Assembly (NCBI RefSeq): GCF_003112575.1
Contig: NZ_BEWC01000010.1
Location: 372,001-436,000 of the forward strand
Source: Streptomyces ardesiacus
Lineage (GTDB): Bacteria; Actinomycetota; Actinomycetes; Streptomycetales; Streptomycetaceae
DNA length: 64,000 nucleotides
Direction of reading: 5' to 3'
Position numbers and translations under genes: made by a program. Positions 52,181 through 60,936 of this stretch are shown here, piece by piece. The notes below the pieces were generated by a model. That model worked only from the letters and a program-made list of their open reading frames with translations, did not search any database and was not told the DNA's origin. Numbering within the stretch: position 1 is the stretch's first letter; every line of letters begins with the position of its first letter.

Positions 52181-52885
52181 ATGGCGAGGAAGGAACCTGC
52201 AGCGGACGCTGCGAATCCCGGGCGACTGAAGCAGATCGCTCTGACCTACAAGATGACCCGCAAGGCCGACAAGAAGATCGGTCTTGTGCTCGCGGGTGTC
52301 GGCATCGTCGTCTTCGGTGTCCTCCTCGGGATCGGTTTCTTGATCGGTCACCCCATCTATCTCGGCATCCTGGGCCTGCTGCTCGCCTTCCTCGCGACGG
52401 CGATCGTCTTCGGGCGCCGGGCCGAGCGGGCGGCCTTCGGGCAGATGGAGGGACAGCCGGGCGCCGCGGCGGCCGTACTGGACAACATCGGCCGGGGCTG
52501 GACGACCACCCCCGCGGTCGCGATGAACCGCAACCAGGACGTGGTGCACCGCGCGGTCGGCAAGGCCGGCATCGTGCTGGTCGCGGAGGGCAACCCGAAC
52601 CGGGTGAAGTCCCTGCTCGCCGCCGAGAAGAAGAAGATGAACCGCATCGTCGCCGACGTCCCCGTGCACGACCTGATCGTGGGCACCGGCGAGGGCCAGG
52701 TCGAGCTGAAGAAGCTGCGCACGACCATGCTCAAGCTCCCCCGCGTCCTGAGCGGCCCGCAGGTCACCGTGACCAACGACCGGCTGCGCGCCCTGGGCGA
52801 CCTGATGAGCAACATGCCGCTGCCCAAGGGCCCGATGCCCAAGGGCATGCGGATGCCCCGGGGCGGCAACCCCAGGCAGCGCTGA
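52181..52885 (+). CDS. DUF4191 membrane protein
   Basis: 234-residue actinobacterial DUF4191 protein. A basic N-terminus (GRLKQIALTYKMTRKADKKI) is followed by two membrane helices (about 35-85) and a cytosolic part with VVHRAVGKAGIVLVAEGN, ending in a Pro/Met/Lys-rich tail (LPKGPMPKGMRMPRGG). Function unknown; it is conserved near lipA and glnA in this group by my recollection. ATG 52181. It converges on the RDD gene through an exceptionally strong hairpin. Confidence 0.88.
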   Translation: MARKEPAADAANPGRLKQIALTYKMTRKADKKIGLVLAGVGIVVFGVLLGIGFLIGHPIYLGILGLLLAFLATAIVFGRRAERAAFGQMEGQPGAAAAVLDNIGRGWTTTPAVAMNRNQDVVHRAVGKAGIVLVAEGNPNRVKSLLAAEKKKMNRIVADVPVHDLIVGTGEGQVELKKLRTTMLKLPRVLSGPQVTVTNDRLRALGDLMSNMPLPKGPMPKGMRMPRGGNPRQR

Positions 52886-52900
52886 CCCGCGGCACTCCGA

Positions 52901-52964
52901 GACGCCGGTACGGCGAGGGGGGCGGCCCGATCACCCGGGCCGCCCCCCTCGCCGTACCGGCGTC
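52901..52964. terminator. Bidirectional terminator with a perfect 29-bp stem
   Basis: The arm at 52901-52929 (GACGCCGGTACGGCGAGGGG...) is the exact complement of 52936-52964, with a 6-base loop ATCACC. It separates convergent genes. This is the longest perfect hairpin I found in the window. Confidence 0.9.
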
Positions 52965-53010
52965 CTCGCATGCGTGGCGCGTGCCGGAGTCGGACGGTGG
53001 ATCTCCGCGC

Positions 53011-53478
53011 TCAGACGCGGATCTCCACGGTGCGCGCCAGCCGGTCGTGCAGGCCCCGGCCGTCGCGGTCCCAGATCAGCGCCGGGAGGGCGAGGCACAG
53101 CAGGACCGAGCGCAGCAGGGCGCGCGGCGGGCTGGGCCGGCCGGTCGTGAGGTCCACGACCCGCAGGCCGAAGAGGCGCTTGCCCGGTGTGGAGCCGATC
53201 GTGCCGACGGTCAGCACGCTCAGCACGAAGAAGATCAACAGGGTCCAGTTGCTCGCCGTCTGCCCGTAGCTGCCCGTGATGAGGCCGTATGCGATCAGGG
53301 CGCACAGGGCCCAGTCGACGGCCAGCGCGCCGATCCGCCTGCCCGGGCGGGCGAGGGAACCCGGTCCCTCCTCGGGCAGACCGAGCTGCTCGCCGCGGTG
53401 TCCCAGATCGGCACCGGCCTCTTCGATGGCGGCGCGGGGGCCGGAGAGCCACGAGCCGATTGCTTGCCTGTTGTCCAC
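53011..53478 (-). CDS. RDD-family membrane protein
   Basis: 155 residues with an RDD domain: RPGRRIGALAVDWALCALIAYG (first helix with Arg and Asp), a second helix LLIFFVLSVLTVGTIGSTPGKRLFGLRVVDL, and a third near LLCLALPALIWDRDGRGLHDRLA. The N-terminal 45 residues are soluble. RDD proteins are small membrane proteins, some linked to ion transport; the role here is unknown. It is divergent from glnA, whose GlnR boxes lie in the shared gap. Confidence 0.9.
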   Translation of the reverse strand: MDNRQAIGSWLSGPRAAIEEAGADLGHRGEQLGLPEEGPGSLARPGRRIGALAVDWALCALIAYGLITGSYGQTASNWTLLIFFVLSVLTVGTIGSTPGKRLFGLRVVDLTTGRPSPPRALLRSVLLCLALPALIWDRDGRGLHDRLARTVEIRV

Positions 53479-53564
53479 CCGACCACGGTACTGCGCCCGT
53501 ATACAGGCCCGGAACGGTGGGGTGTGACCGTTCCCGAAACGGCCTAGGCTGGGGAGGCGGCCGG

Positions 53565-53602
53565 TTAACTTCTGCGAAACAAACGGGTCACGCCCGAGAA
53601 AT
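53565..53602 (+). promoter_or_regulatory. GlnR-type binding region upstream of glnA
   Basis: Four half-sites with exact 6-base spacing: TTAAC (53565), GAAAC (53576), GTCAC (53587), GAAAT (53598). This fits the known gTnAc-n6-GaAAc repeat bound by GlnR, the nitrogen regulator of Streptomyces. It lies about 97 bp before the glnA ATG, as expected for nitrogen-controlled transcription. Confidence 0.85.
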
Positions 53603-53698
53603 CACCCGTCCCTAGGGTCGAGGAAGCGTGTGCCACCCGCACTGGCCGCACGAACGATCTACCAACCCGGCGGGACGGTCGGGAGTAGGAGGAGCTGG

Positions 53699-55108
53699 AT
53701 GTTCCAGAACGCCGACGACGTCAAGAAGTTCATCGCGGACGAGGACGTCAAGTTCGTCGATGTCCGGTTCTGCGACCTGCCGGGCGTCATGCAGCACTTC
53801 ACGTTGCCCGCCGAGGCGTTCGACCCCGACGACGAGCAGGCCTTCGACGGATCCTCGATCCGCGGTTTCCAGGCCATCCACGAGTCGGACATGTCCCTGC
53901 GCCCCGACCTGTCCACCGCGCGTGTCGACCCGTTCCGCCGGGACAAGACACTCAACATCAACTTCTTCATCCACGACCCGATCACGGGCGAGCAGTACTC
54001 CCGCGACCCGCGGAACGTGGCGAAGAAGGCCGAGGCGTACCTGGCCTCCACGGGCATCGCCGACACGGCGTACTTCGGCCCGGAGGCGGAGTTCTACGTC
54101 TTCGACTCGGTGCGCTTCAAGACCGCCGAGAACGAGTCCTTCTACCACATCGACTCCGAGGCCGGCGCCTGGAACACCGGTGCCCTGGAGGACAACCGCG
54201 GCTACAAGGTCCGCTACAAGGGCGGCTACTTCCCGGTCCCGCCGGTCGACCACTTCGCCGACCTGCGTGCCGAGATGTCGCTGGAGCTGCAGCGGTCCGG
54301 CCTCCAGCTGGAGCGCCTGCACCACGAGGTGGGCACCGCCGGCCAGGCCGAGATCAACTACAAGTTCAACACGCTGCTGGCCGCCGCCGACGACCTGATG
54401 CTGTTCAAGTACATCGTCAAGAACGTGGCCTGGCGCAACGGCAAGACGGCGACCTTCATGCCGAAGCCGATCTTCGGTGACAACGGCTCGGGCATGCACG
54501 TCCACCAGTCGCTGTGGACGGGCGGCGAACCGCTCTTCTACGACGAGCAGGGCTACGCCGGCCTCTCCGACACCGCCCGCTACTACATCGGCGGCATCCT
54601 CAAGCACGCCCCGTCGCTGCTGGCCTTCACCAACCCGACGGTGAACTCCTACCACCGCCTGGTGCCGGGCTTCGAGGCCCCGGTGAACCTGGTGTACTCG
54701 CAGCGCAACCGCTCCGCCGCGATGCGCATCCCGATCACGGGCTCGAACCCGAAGGCCAAGCGCGTCGAGTTCCGTGCCCCGGACGCCTCCGGCAACCCGT
54801 ACCTGGCGTTCTCCGCGCTGCTGCTCGCCGGCCTGGACGGCATCAAGAACAAGATCGAGCCGGCCGAGCCGATCGACAAGGACCTCTACGAGCTGGCTCC
54901 CGAGGAGCACGCCAACGTGGCGCAGGTGCCGACCTCCCTCGGCGCGGTCCTCGACCGCCTGGAGGCCGACCACGAGTTCCTCCTCCAGGGCGACGTGTTC
55001 ACGCCGGACCTGATCGAGACGTGGATCGACTTCAAGCGCGCCAACGAGATCGCCCCGCTGCAGCTCCGTCCGCACCCGCACGAGTTCGAGATGTACTTCG
55101 ACGTGTGA
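53699..55108 (+). CDS. glnA: Glutamine synthetase type I
   Basis: 469-residue dodecameric GSI that makes glutamine from glutamate, ammonia and ATP. Signatures: [48 protein letters not shown], and the tyrosine for adenylylation, Y397 in [10 protein letters not shown], so activity is probably also controlled post-translationally by GlnE. Start ATG 53699 follows GGAGGAG. A GlnR-type site precedes it and a hairpin follows. An antisense RNA to glnA is known in S. coelicolor; I cannot see one by sequence here. Confidence 0.98.
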   Translation: MFQNADDVKKFIADEDVKFVDVRFCDLPGVMQHFTLPAEAFDPDDEQAFDGSSIRGFQAIHESDMSLRPDLSTARVDPFRRDKTLNINFFIHDPITGEQYSRDPRNVAKKAEAYLASTGIADTAYFGPEAEFYVFDSVRFKTAENESFYHIDSEAGAWNTGALEDNRGYKVRYKGGYFPVPPVDHFADLRAEMSLELQRSGLQLERLHHEVGTAGQAEINYKFNTLLAAADDLMLFKYIVKNVAWRNGKTATFMPKPIFGDNGSGMHVHQSLWTGGEPLFYDEQGYAGLSDTARYYIGGILKHAPSLLAFTNPTVNSYHRLVPGFEAPVNLVYSQRNRSAAMRIPITGSNPKAKRVEFRAPDASGNPYLAFSALLLAGLDGIKNKIEPAEPIDKDLYELAPEEHANVAQVPTSLGAVLDRLEADHEFLLQGDVFTPDLIETWIDFKRANEIAPLQLRPHPHEFEMYFDV

Positions 55109-55147
55109 CCGGCCGGGCCCGGGTCCGGGCCCGACGTCGTGCCGTCC

Positions 55148-55186
55148 GGCGCCCCCGTTCCCTCTCCCGGAGGGTGCGGGGGCGCC
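55148..55186. terminator. Terminator after glnA
   Basis: GGCGCCCCCG (55148-55157) pairs with CGGGGGCGCC (55177-55186), with extra CTCCC/GGGTG-type pairing in the loop. Confidence 0.75.
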
Positions 55187-55284
55187 GTCGTGCGCGGCCG
55201 GCCTGGCCGAAAACCCTTCACAGGGTGCGGACGGGCCGGGATCATGTCTCTTGGACGACAGTTCGAGTCAGGGGGACGGGGAGA

Positions 55285-55554
55285 GTGCCGGAGATGCCGG
55301 AACGCGACGACGAGGAGCGCGAGTACGACCTGAGGTGGGCGGACGGCGCCGACCACAAGGAGCCCTCGGCGCGGGCCCGGATGCTCGCCGCGCGCTGGAA
55401 GGAGAACCCTCCCGGCCCGGTCCCCTTCCGTGCCGACCCCGACCACGTGGGCTCCGGCCGCCGGTCGTCGTGGGTGTCCACCGCCGTTGTCCTCGGCTGC
55501 GTGGCGGCGGTGATCGTGCTGCTCGGTTACCTCAATTTCAGGGCGCCCTACTGA
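55285..55554 (+). CDS. Small single-pass membrane protein
   Basis: 89 residues. An acidic soluble N-terminus (PERDDEEREYDLRWADGADHKEPS) and a short basic stretch lead to one C-terminal membrane helix (STAVVLGCVAAVIVLLGYL), so the protein is probably tail-anchored with the N-terminus inside. GTG 55285 is preferred because of the upstream GGGGGACGGGG; ATG 55294 is an alternative. No family is recognised. Confidence 0.75.
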   Translation: MPEMPERDDEEREYDLRWADGADHKEPSARARMLAARWKENPPGPVPFRADPDHVGSGRRSSWVSTAVVLGCVAAVIVLLGYLNFRAPY

Positions 55555-55631
55555 GGACGCACGGACCGGGGCTCCTTACGCATGACGCACGGACCAGGGC
55601 GCGCCGACGCCGCCGCCCGGTCCCCGCGGTC

Positions 55632-56471
55632 TCAGCGGAAGGCGCCGACGTTGCGGGCGGCCCAGTCGGCGAAGGGGCGCGGGGCGCGGCCGAGGACGCG
55701 CTCGACGTCCGGGCCGACGCGCTGCTCGGCCGGGCTCGGGGAGCCCAGGATGTCGAGGGTGTCGTCGGCGAGTTCCGCCGGCATGCTGCGGGCCATGGCG
55801 GCCCGGGCCTCCTCCCGGGTCAGTTCCTGGAACGCCACGGGCGCGCCCAGCGCGGCGGCGAGGGCCTCGGTCTGCCCGCGCGGAGTGATCACCTCCGGAC
55901 CGGTCAGCTCGTAGGCGGCGCCGGTGTGCCGGTCCTCCAGCAGGCAGGCCGCCGCCACCGCGGCGATGTCCGCCGGGTCGACGACCGGCACGCCGACGTC
56001 GCCGAAGGGCGCGGCGACGACCCGCCGCGCCCGGACGGACTCGGCCCACCACAGGGCGTTGGAGGCGAAGCCGCCCGGCCGCAGGACCGCCCAGTCCAGG
56101 CCGGACTCCCGCACCGCGTCCTCCAGCGCGCGCATCGCGATCCGCGTCGTCCCGAAGGGCCGGGTCACGACGCCGAGCGTGGAGAGCAGGACGACGCGGC
56201 GGACCCCGCTCTCCACGGCCTCGCCGACGATGTCGGCGGGGTTGGCCCCGGTGGCGTGCAGGTCCCCGGACAGCAGCAGGAACAGCGACTCTGCTCCGGT
56301 CAGCACGGGCCGCAGCCCGGCCGGCTCGGCGAGGTCGGCCACCACGTGGCGGGCTCCGTCCGGCACCGCAGCTGGATGCCGTGACACCGCCGTCACCTCC
56401 TCGCCCGCCGCTGCCAGCGCCCGCGTCAGCGGCCGTCCGATGTTCCCGGTGGCTCCGGTCACCACGATCAT
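55632..56471 (-). CDS. NmrA/atypical SDR NAD(P)-binding protein
   Basis: 279 residues with the N-terminal dinucleotide site IVVTGATGNIGRPLTRAL, then VVLLSTLGV, WAVLRPGGFASNAL and a C-terminal AYELTGPEVITPRGQ, as in NmrA-like or quinone-oxidoreductase-2-like atypical SDRs. Such proteins reduce quinones or sense the NADP redox state. It is divergent from an HxlR-family gene (93-bp gap), a classic arrangement in which the regulator controls an oxidoreductase in response to electrophiles. Confidence 0.9.
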   Translation of the reverse strand: MIVVTGATGNIGRPLTRALAAAGEEVTAVSRHPAAVPDGARHVVADLAEPAGLRPVLTGAESLFLLLSGDLHATGANPADIVGEAVESGVRRVVLLSTLGVVTRPFGTTRIAMRALEDAVRESGLDWAVLRPGGFASNALWWAESVRARRVVAAPFGDVGVPVVDPADIAAVAAACLLEDRHTGAAYELTGPEVITPRGQTEALAAALGAPVAFQELTREEARAAMARSMPAELADDTLDILGSPSPAEQRVGPDVERVLGRAPRPFADWAARNVGAFR

Positions 56472-56564
56472 GAGCAGCTCCTTGTCGGATCTCCTGTGTG
56501 GATCTTCACGCTAGGAGCAGCGGCTAACTTCTGGTAAGGACGTACCTCTGGGTAAGCTCAGGAC

Positions 56565-56933
56565 ATGACGGAAGGCCTGCAGCACAGGGACGCCGGGACC
56601 GGTGAGCGGTATGACGTGTTTCACACCGACTGCCTGGCGCGCGACGTGGTGGACCACGTGACCAGCAGATGGGGCGTCTGGGTGCTGATCGCCCTGCGAC
56701 GCAGCGACCTCCGGTTCTACGAGCTGCGGGAGAGCATTCAGGGCATCAGCGAGAAGATGCTCGCCCAGACACTGCGCCTGTTGGTCGGGGACGGCCTGGT
56801 CTGGCGGGAGGTCGAGCCGACGACGCCGCCCCGGGTCACGTACGGGCTGACCGCGTTCGGCCGGGACGTCGGGGAGCCGCTGACGGAGCTGTTCGACCGC
56901 GTCACCCGGCGGCTGTCGCCCGGGGAGCAGTAG
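56565..56933 (+). CDS. HxlR-family transcriptional regulator
   Basis: 122-residue winged-helix protein of the HxlR/YodB type: VFHTDCLARDVVDHVTSRWG, WVLIALRRSDLRFYELRESI, GISEKMLAQTLRLLVGDGLV. The cysteine near the N-terminus (TDCLAR, about residue 22) is at the position used by redox-sensing members. It probably represses the divergent NmrA-like gene. In the gap, GGTA-AGGACG-TACC (56533-56546) is a possible operator core. Confidence 0.9.
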   Translation: MTEGLQHRDAGTGERYDVFHTDCLARDVVDHVTSRWGVWVLIALRRSDLRFYELRESIQGISEKMLAQTLRLLVGDGLVWREVEPTTPPRVTYGLTAFGRDVGEPLTELFDRVTRRLSPGEQ

Positions 56934-56999
56934 CGTTCCGGGGTCCTTCCGGGTGCACACTGGACATCGGGACGAGTGCCCGACTGCGAGGTGATGCAG

Positions 57000-57914
57000 A
57001 TGCAGAGCCGCTTCCAGAGTGACCGGCGGTTGACCGTGCGCATGGGGATCACACTGTTCCTGCTCGGTCTGTTGTATGTGGGCTTCGTGGCCGCGCTGGT
57101 CGCGGTGCTGAAGTCCTTGGTGCTGGTCGTGGTGATCGTGGCGCTGGTGTTGGCGGCGCAGTACTGGTTCTCCGACCGGATCGCGCTGTTCGCCATGCAC
57201 GGCAGGGTCGTGGAGCGGGACGAGTATCCGGAGCTGCACGGGGTGGTGGACCGGCTGGCGGCGATGGCCGACATGCCGAAGCCCGTGGTCGCGGTGTCGG
57301 GGATCGACATGCCGAACGCCTTCGCGACCGGCCGCAATCCGGACAACGCGGTCATCTGCGTCACCTCCGGCCTGTTGCGGCGGCTGGAGCCCGCGGAGCT
57401 GGAGGGCGTGCTCGCGCACGAGCTGTCCCACGTGGCGCACAAGGACGTCGCGGTGATCACGGTGGCGTCGTTCCTCGGCGTGCTCGCGGGACTGATCGTG
57501 CGGTTCGCCTTCTACTCCCAGCTCTTCGGGGGACGCCGGGACCAGAACACGATGGCCGCACTGGCCGTGATCATGGGTGTCTCCATCGCGGTGTACACGA
57601 TCAGCTTCCTGCTGATCCGGGCCCTGTCCCGGTACCGGGAGCTGGCGGCGGACCGCGCCGCGGCCCTGCTCACCGGGCGCCCCTCGGCCCTGGCGGCGGC
57701 CCTCACCAAGGTCACCGGCGACATCGCGCGCATCCCGACCAAGGATCTGCGCACGGCCCAGGCCTTCAACGCCTTCTACTTCACCCCGGCCTTCGGTGCC
57801 GAGCCCGGCCTGAGCCGGTTCTTCGCCACCCACCCGAGCCTGGAGCAGCGGCTGGAGCAGCTGGGCCGGATCTCCACCGAGCTGGGCGAGGCGACGGCAC
57901 CGGGCAAGGCCTGA
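57000..57914 (+). CDS. htpX: HtpX-family membrane metalloprotease
   Basis: 304-residue zinc metalloprotease for membrane-protein quality control. Two N-terminal helices (about 18-55), zinc site HELSH in LEGVLAHELSHVAHKD, two further helices, and the third ligand region YRELAADRAAALLTG. ATG 57000 is preferred to ATG 56994 because GAGG then lies 8 bases upstream. It is followed after 37 bp by pspAB, the conserved actinobacterial and archaeal pairing that links HtpX with the Psp response. Confidence 0.94.
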   Translation: MQSRFQSDRRLTVRMGITLFLLGLLYVGFVAALVAVLKSLVLVVVIVALVLAAQYWFSDRIALFAMHGRVVERDEYPELHGVVDRLAAMADMPKPVVAVSGIDMPNAFATGRNPDNAVICVTSGLLRRLEPAELEGVLAHELSHVAHKDVAVITVASFLGVLAGLIVRFAFYSQLFGGRRDQNTMAALAVIMGVSIAVYTISFLLIRALSRYRELAADRAAALLTGRPSALAAALTKVTGDIARIPTKDLRTAQAFNAFYFTPAFGAEPGLSRFFATHPSLEQRLEQLGRISTELGEATAPGKA

Positions 57915-57951
57915 GACGCGGGCGGCCGCGGAAAGGACGGACGACACGGGC

Positions 57952-58530
57952 ATGCGACTGCTGGACATCCTGCTCGGGCGCTCCCGGGCGGTGGCGCCCG
58001 ATCTGGACCGGCTCTTCGCACTGCCCTCGGCCGCGGTGGGCCTGGAGGCCGCGGCCGGCTTCCGGCCGACCGGGCAGGGGGCGGTGTGCTTCGCGACGGT
58101 CGAGGGCGCCGCCTTCGAGCGCACGCACCGCGAGATCCGCGACCTGCTGGACGCGGACGCCGGCCGGGTCCCGGTGGAGCTGACCCACGACGACTACGGC
58201 TACTCCTGGCTCGTCTCGCAGCGCTCCCCGGGCGAGCTGCCGCTGCTGGTGAACGACCTGCACGCGGTGAACAGCACCCTGGAGGCGGGCGGTTTCGGGC
58301 CGCGGCTGCTGTGTTCCCTGGCCGGTTTCGTGGACGACGCCGACCGGCGGCTCGCCCTCGTCTACCTCTACAAGCGGGGCACCTTCTACCCCTTCGCTCC
58401 CCTGCCCGGCGAACGGCAGCGGCGGGACAACGCGCTGGAGCTGCGCGTCCGGGCGGCGCTCGCCGACGAGTTGCCGGTGGAGGACGACCTGGGCCGCTGG
58501 TTCCCCGTGTGGGGGGCGCCCGGGCTGTGA
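57952..58530 (+). CDS. pspAB: PspA-associated protein PspAB
   Basis: 192-residue soluble protein of the PspAB family (MRLLDILLGRSRAVAPDLDR, DYGYSWLVSQRSPGELPLLV, LVYLYKRGTFYPFAPLPGER). It is cotranscribed with htpX. With pspA-pspAA at 21-22 kb it makes a split Psp module in this window. A biochemical role has not been worked out; the link to envelope stress is by family context. Confidence 0.85.
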   Translation: MRLLDILLGRSRAVAPDLDRLFALPSAAVGLEAAAGFRPTGQGAVCFATVEGAAFERTHREIRDLLDADAGRVPVELTHDDYGYSWLVSQRSPGELPLLVNDLHAVNSTLEAGGFGPRLLCSLAGFVDDADRRLALVYLYKRGTFYPFAPLPGERQRRDNALELRVRAALADELPVEDDLGRWFPVWGAPGL

Positions 58531-58600
58531 CCCGGACCGCCCCCCGGTTCCGGACGCGGGCGCCGGGCGCCGCCGAAGGGCACGGCACCCGGCGCCCCGC

Positions 58601-58921
58601 TCACCGCGAGTACCGCATCAACGCCCGCACCATGTGGCAGGTCGTGTCCGACGGCGGGTGGACCCCGATGGCCAGCGCGGCGCTGCGTATCCGCTCGTTG
58701 CGCGCCTGACGGGGGAGGTAGACGCCGGAGTCCAGCAGGGCGATGGCGAGCCGCATCGCCTTGAGCCGGCGGTTGTGCGTGATGTACCACTCGCGGGGAC
58801 GGCCCGCCGGCAGCGGACGCTTCTCCACGGGTTCGTACGGCAGGTCGAGCAGGACGGGCCGCTTGGCGGTGGACTGGGTCGGCAACGGCTTCGGCTTCAG
58901 TGCGGCAGCGGGCACGGGCAT
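58601..58921 (-). CDS. Small basic hypothetical protein
   Basis: 106 residues, basic (VEKRPLPAGRPREWYITHNRRLKAMRLAIALLDSGVYLP) with Pro-rich N-terminus and a helical second half. The segment EWYITHNRRLKAMRLAIAL looks like a nucleic-acid- or protein-binding helix, but no domain is recognised. AGGAGG directly abuts ATG 58921 (spacing 0), while GTG 58915, two codons in, has the ideal spacing of 6. The true start may therefore be 58915. Confidence 0.7.
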   Translation of the reverse strand: MPVPAAALKPKPLPTQSTAKRPVLLDLPYEPVEKRPLPAGRPREWYITHNRRLKAMRLAIALLDSGVYLPRQARNERIRSAALAIGVHPPSDTTCHMVRALMRYSR

Positions 58922-59089
58922 CCTCCTGTCGCGGTCGGGGCGCCGTCCGGACTTCCCGGCGACACCCTCGAACACTGCTTCTATTTTACTGCCCACCACT
59001 GACAAAAGCCCCTGCCCACAAGGGCTTTCGGGGCCGCTGGGGCGCGCGTGGCGAACGGGTTCCGGCGCCCTCCGGCTACCGTGTGCGCC

Positions 59090-59449
59090 ATGGAGATCTG
59101 GATCAATCCGGCCTGTTCGAAGTGCCGCAGCGCGCTCAGCCTGCTCGACGCGGAAGGGGCCGACTACACCGTCCGCCGCTACCTGGAGGACGTGCCGAGC
59201 GCGGACGAGATCCGCGAGGTGCTCACCCGGCTCGGCCTCGAACCGTGGGACATCACCCGCACCCAGGAGGCGGCCGCCAAGGAACTGGGCCTGAAGGACT
59301 GGCCCCGGGACGAAGCGGCACGCGACCGCTGGATCGCCGCACTCGCCGAACACCCCAGGCTGATCCAGCGCCCGATCATCACGGCGGACGACGGTACGGC
59401 CGTGGTGGGCCGCACCGACGAGGCGGTCCGCGACGCCCTGTCCCGCTAG
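59090..59449 (+). CDS. ArsC/Spx-family thioredoxin-fold protein
   Basis: 119 residues. The N-terminal NPACSKCRSALSLLDAEG provides the active-site cysteine region. Conserved family segments follow: YTVRRYLEDVPSADEI, then AALAEHPRLIQRPIITADD, close to the RPI motif of ArsC proteins. It could be an arsenate reductase (glutaredoxin- or mycothiol-linked), but no arsenic genes lie nearby, so a general redox role is as likely. ATG 59090. Confidence 0.88.
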   Translation: MEIWINPACSKCRSALSLLDAEGADYTVRRYLEDVPSADEIREVLTRLGLEPWDITRTQEAAAKELGLKDWPRDEAARDRWIAALAEHPRLIQRPIITADDGTAVVGRTDEAVRDALSR

Positions 59450-59477
59450 GCGGGGCAGGGCGGGCGGGGCGTGGCGC

Positions 59478-60350
59478 TCAGCCGGCCGGGGCGGCGAGGA
59501 AGTCGCCGAGGCGGCGGCCCAGCCCGGGCGGGGCGGAGTGCGGGAGCGCGTGGTGGGACACGTCCGGCACGACGTCCACCTCCGCGTGCGGCAGCGACGT
59601 CCGCGCCCGGGCCGCCACTTGGGCGGGGTCGTGCGTCCTGCTGTCCCCGGCCAGGAGCAGCAGGACCGGCGTGTCCAGGGCGCGCAGCGCCTCCGGGGCC
59701 GGGCGCGGTCCGGTCACCGGCCTGCGCTCGGGGAAGCCGGCGGCGGCCTCCTGGAGGGCGAGCCAGTCGGCGTCGAGCGGGACCCCGCCGGTCTCCCAGT
59801 CCAGGAAGGCCCGGACCCGGCGGGGCGTGGGCCGCAGCAGCATCGGCAGCGCCCGCAGCAGGTAGGCCGCCCTGAACCCGGCGAAGCACTGGGTCGGGTC
59901 GAGGAGGAACAGGCGGCGCACCCGGCCGGGCGCGTGCACGGCGTAGTGCAGGGCGGTCCAGGCGCCGTAGGAGTGGCCGCCCAGGTCCGTCTCCGTGATG
60001 CCGAGGCCGTCGAGGAGCGCGTCCAGCCAGGTGGTGAGGTCGGCGACGGTCCGCAGGGGACGGTCGCCGGACGGCGTGCTGCGGCCGGGGGCGCCGATCA
60101 GGTCGACGGCGTGGACGCGGTGGGTGCGGGACAGGTCGGCGGCCTGGGCGTACCAGGACGCGGAGGTCGCGGCACCACCGCCCGGGAGCAGGACGAGGGG
60201 GCGGGCGCCGGCCGGTCCGCTCACGTGGACGTGCGTCTCGCCGAAGGGGGTGGGCACGGTCACCGACCCGGTCCCGGCGGGCCACTTGGCCATGACCTTG
60301 TCGTAGGCGTCGTGGAAACGTCCGGCGTCGTACGGACCGCGTGCGCTCAT
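59478..60350 (-). CDS. Alpha/beta hydrolase
   Basis: 290 residues with an alpha/beta-hydrolase fold: oxyanion region LVLLPGGGAATSASW, HAVDLIGAPGRS, nucleophile elbow LGGHSYGAWTALHY (Ser), acid in LLLLAGDSRTHDPAQV and C-terminal VSHHALP histidine. The substrate is unknown. ATG 60350 (MSARGPYDAGRFHD). It is divergent from a MarR gene, with a perfect palindrome between them, so it is probably controlled by that regulator. Confidence 0.92.
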   Translation of the reverse strand: MSARGPYDAGRFHDAYDKVMAKWPAGTGSVTVPTPFGETHVHVSGPAGARPLVLLPGGGAATSASWYAQAADLSRTHRVHAVDLIGAPGRSTPSGDRPLRTVADLTTWLDALLDGLGITETDLGGHSYGAWTALHYAVHAPGRVRRLFLLDPTQCFAGFRAAYLLRALPMLLRPTPRRVRAFLDWETGGVPLDADWLALQEAAAGFPERRPVTGPRPAPEALRALDTPVLLLLAGDSRTHDPAQVAARARTSLPHAEVDVVPDVSHHALPHSAPPGLGRRLGDFLAAPAG

Positions 60351-60402
60351 GAGCGGTGCCCCCTGTCTCGATTGCTCCCTGTTCCTGCCCTGCCCACCCG
60401 GT

Positions 60403-60425
60403 AGTATCTCGCCCAGCGAGATACT
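60403..60425. promoter_or_regulatory. Perfect palindrome between the hydrolase and MarR genes
   Basis: AGTATCTCG (60403-60411) and CGAGATACT (60417-60425) around CCCAG. GATACT at each end could be the -10 of divergent promoters. This is the expected architecture for a MarR repressor controlling itself and the hydrolase. Confidence 0.65.
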
Positions 60426-60459
60426 TGTCGAGCGAGACGAAGCCGGAGGAGGGGTTCGC

Positions 60460-60936
60460 ATGCCCGACCAGGGGCCGGAGATGGAGATCGTCCACCTGCT
60501 GCGGGCGGTCACCGTCGAACTGGGCGCCCACAGCGGGCGGTTCGCGCAGCGCAACGGGATGCACCCCACCGACGTACGCGCGCTCGTCGTGCTCATGGAC
60601 GCCGCTCGCGCTGGCGAGGCGATGACCGCCGGCCGCCTGGGCGGCGCGCTCGGGCTGAACTCCGCGGGGACGACGGCACTGGTCGACCGCCTGGAGCGGG
60701 CCGGACACGTACGGCGGGTGCGGGACGAACGGGACCGGCGCAGGGTGACCGTCGAGGTCGACGAGCGGGCCGTCGCGCTGGGCTGGTCCCACTTCGGACC
60801 GCTCATCGGGCGAGCGGTGGAGCTGCTGCGCGGATACGACGAGCGGGAGCTGGCCGCGATCAGGGACTTCCTGGCCGGCGTGCGGGAGGCGGCCGAGGGC
60901 GACACGGGTGAGCCCGGCCACAACGGCTCCGGGTAA
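60460..60936 (+). CDS. MarR-family transcriptional regulator
   Basis: 158-residue winged-helix regulator: HPTDVRALVVLMDAARAGEAMTAGRL, GLNSAGTTALVDRLERAGHVRRVRDERDRRR (recognition helix and wing), then a C-terminal dimerisation helix. AGGAGGGG supports ATG 60460. It probably binds the palindrome in its own promoter. The stop codon (60934-60936) overlaps the first half-site of the GlnR-type box that drives the next gene, glnII. Confidence 0.92.
   Translation: MPDQGPEMEIVHLLRAVTVELGAHSGRFAQRNGMHPTDVRALVVLMDAARAGEAMTAGRLGGALGLNSAGTTALVDRLERAGHVRRVRDERDRRRVTVEVDERAVALGWSHFGPLIGRAVELLRGYDERELAAIRDFLAGVREAAEGDTGEPGHNGSG

Noticed and set aside
53524-53540. A further GlnR-like site GTGAC...GAAAC before glnA
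   Set aside because: The spacing is 7 bases, not 6, and the boxes at 53565-53602 fit much better.
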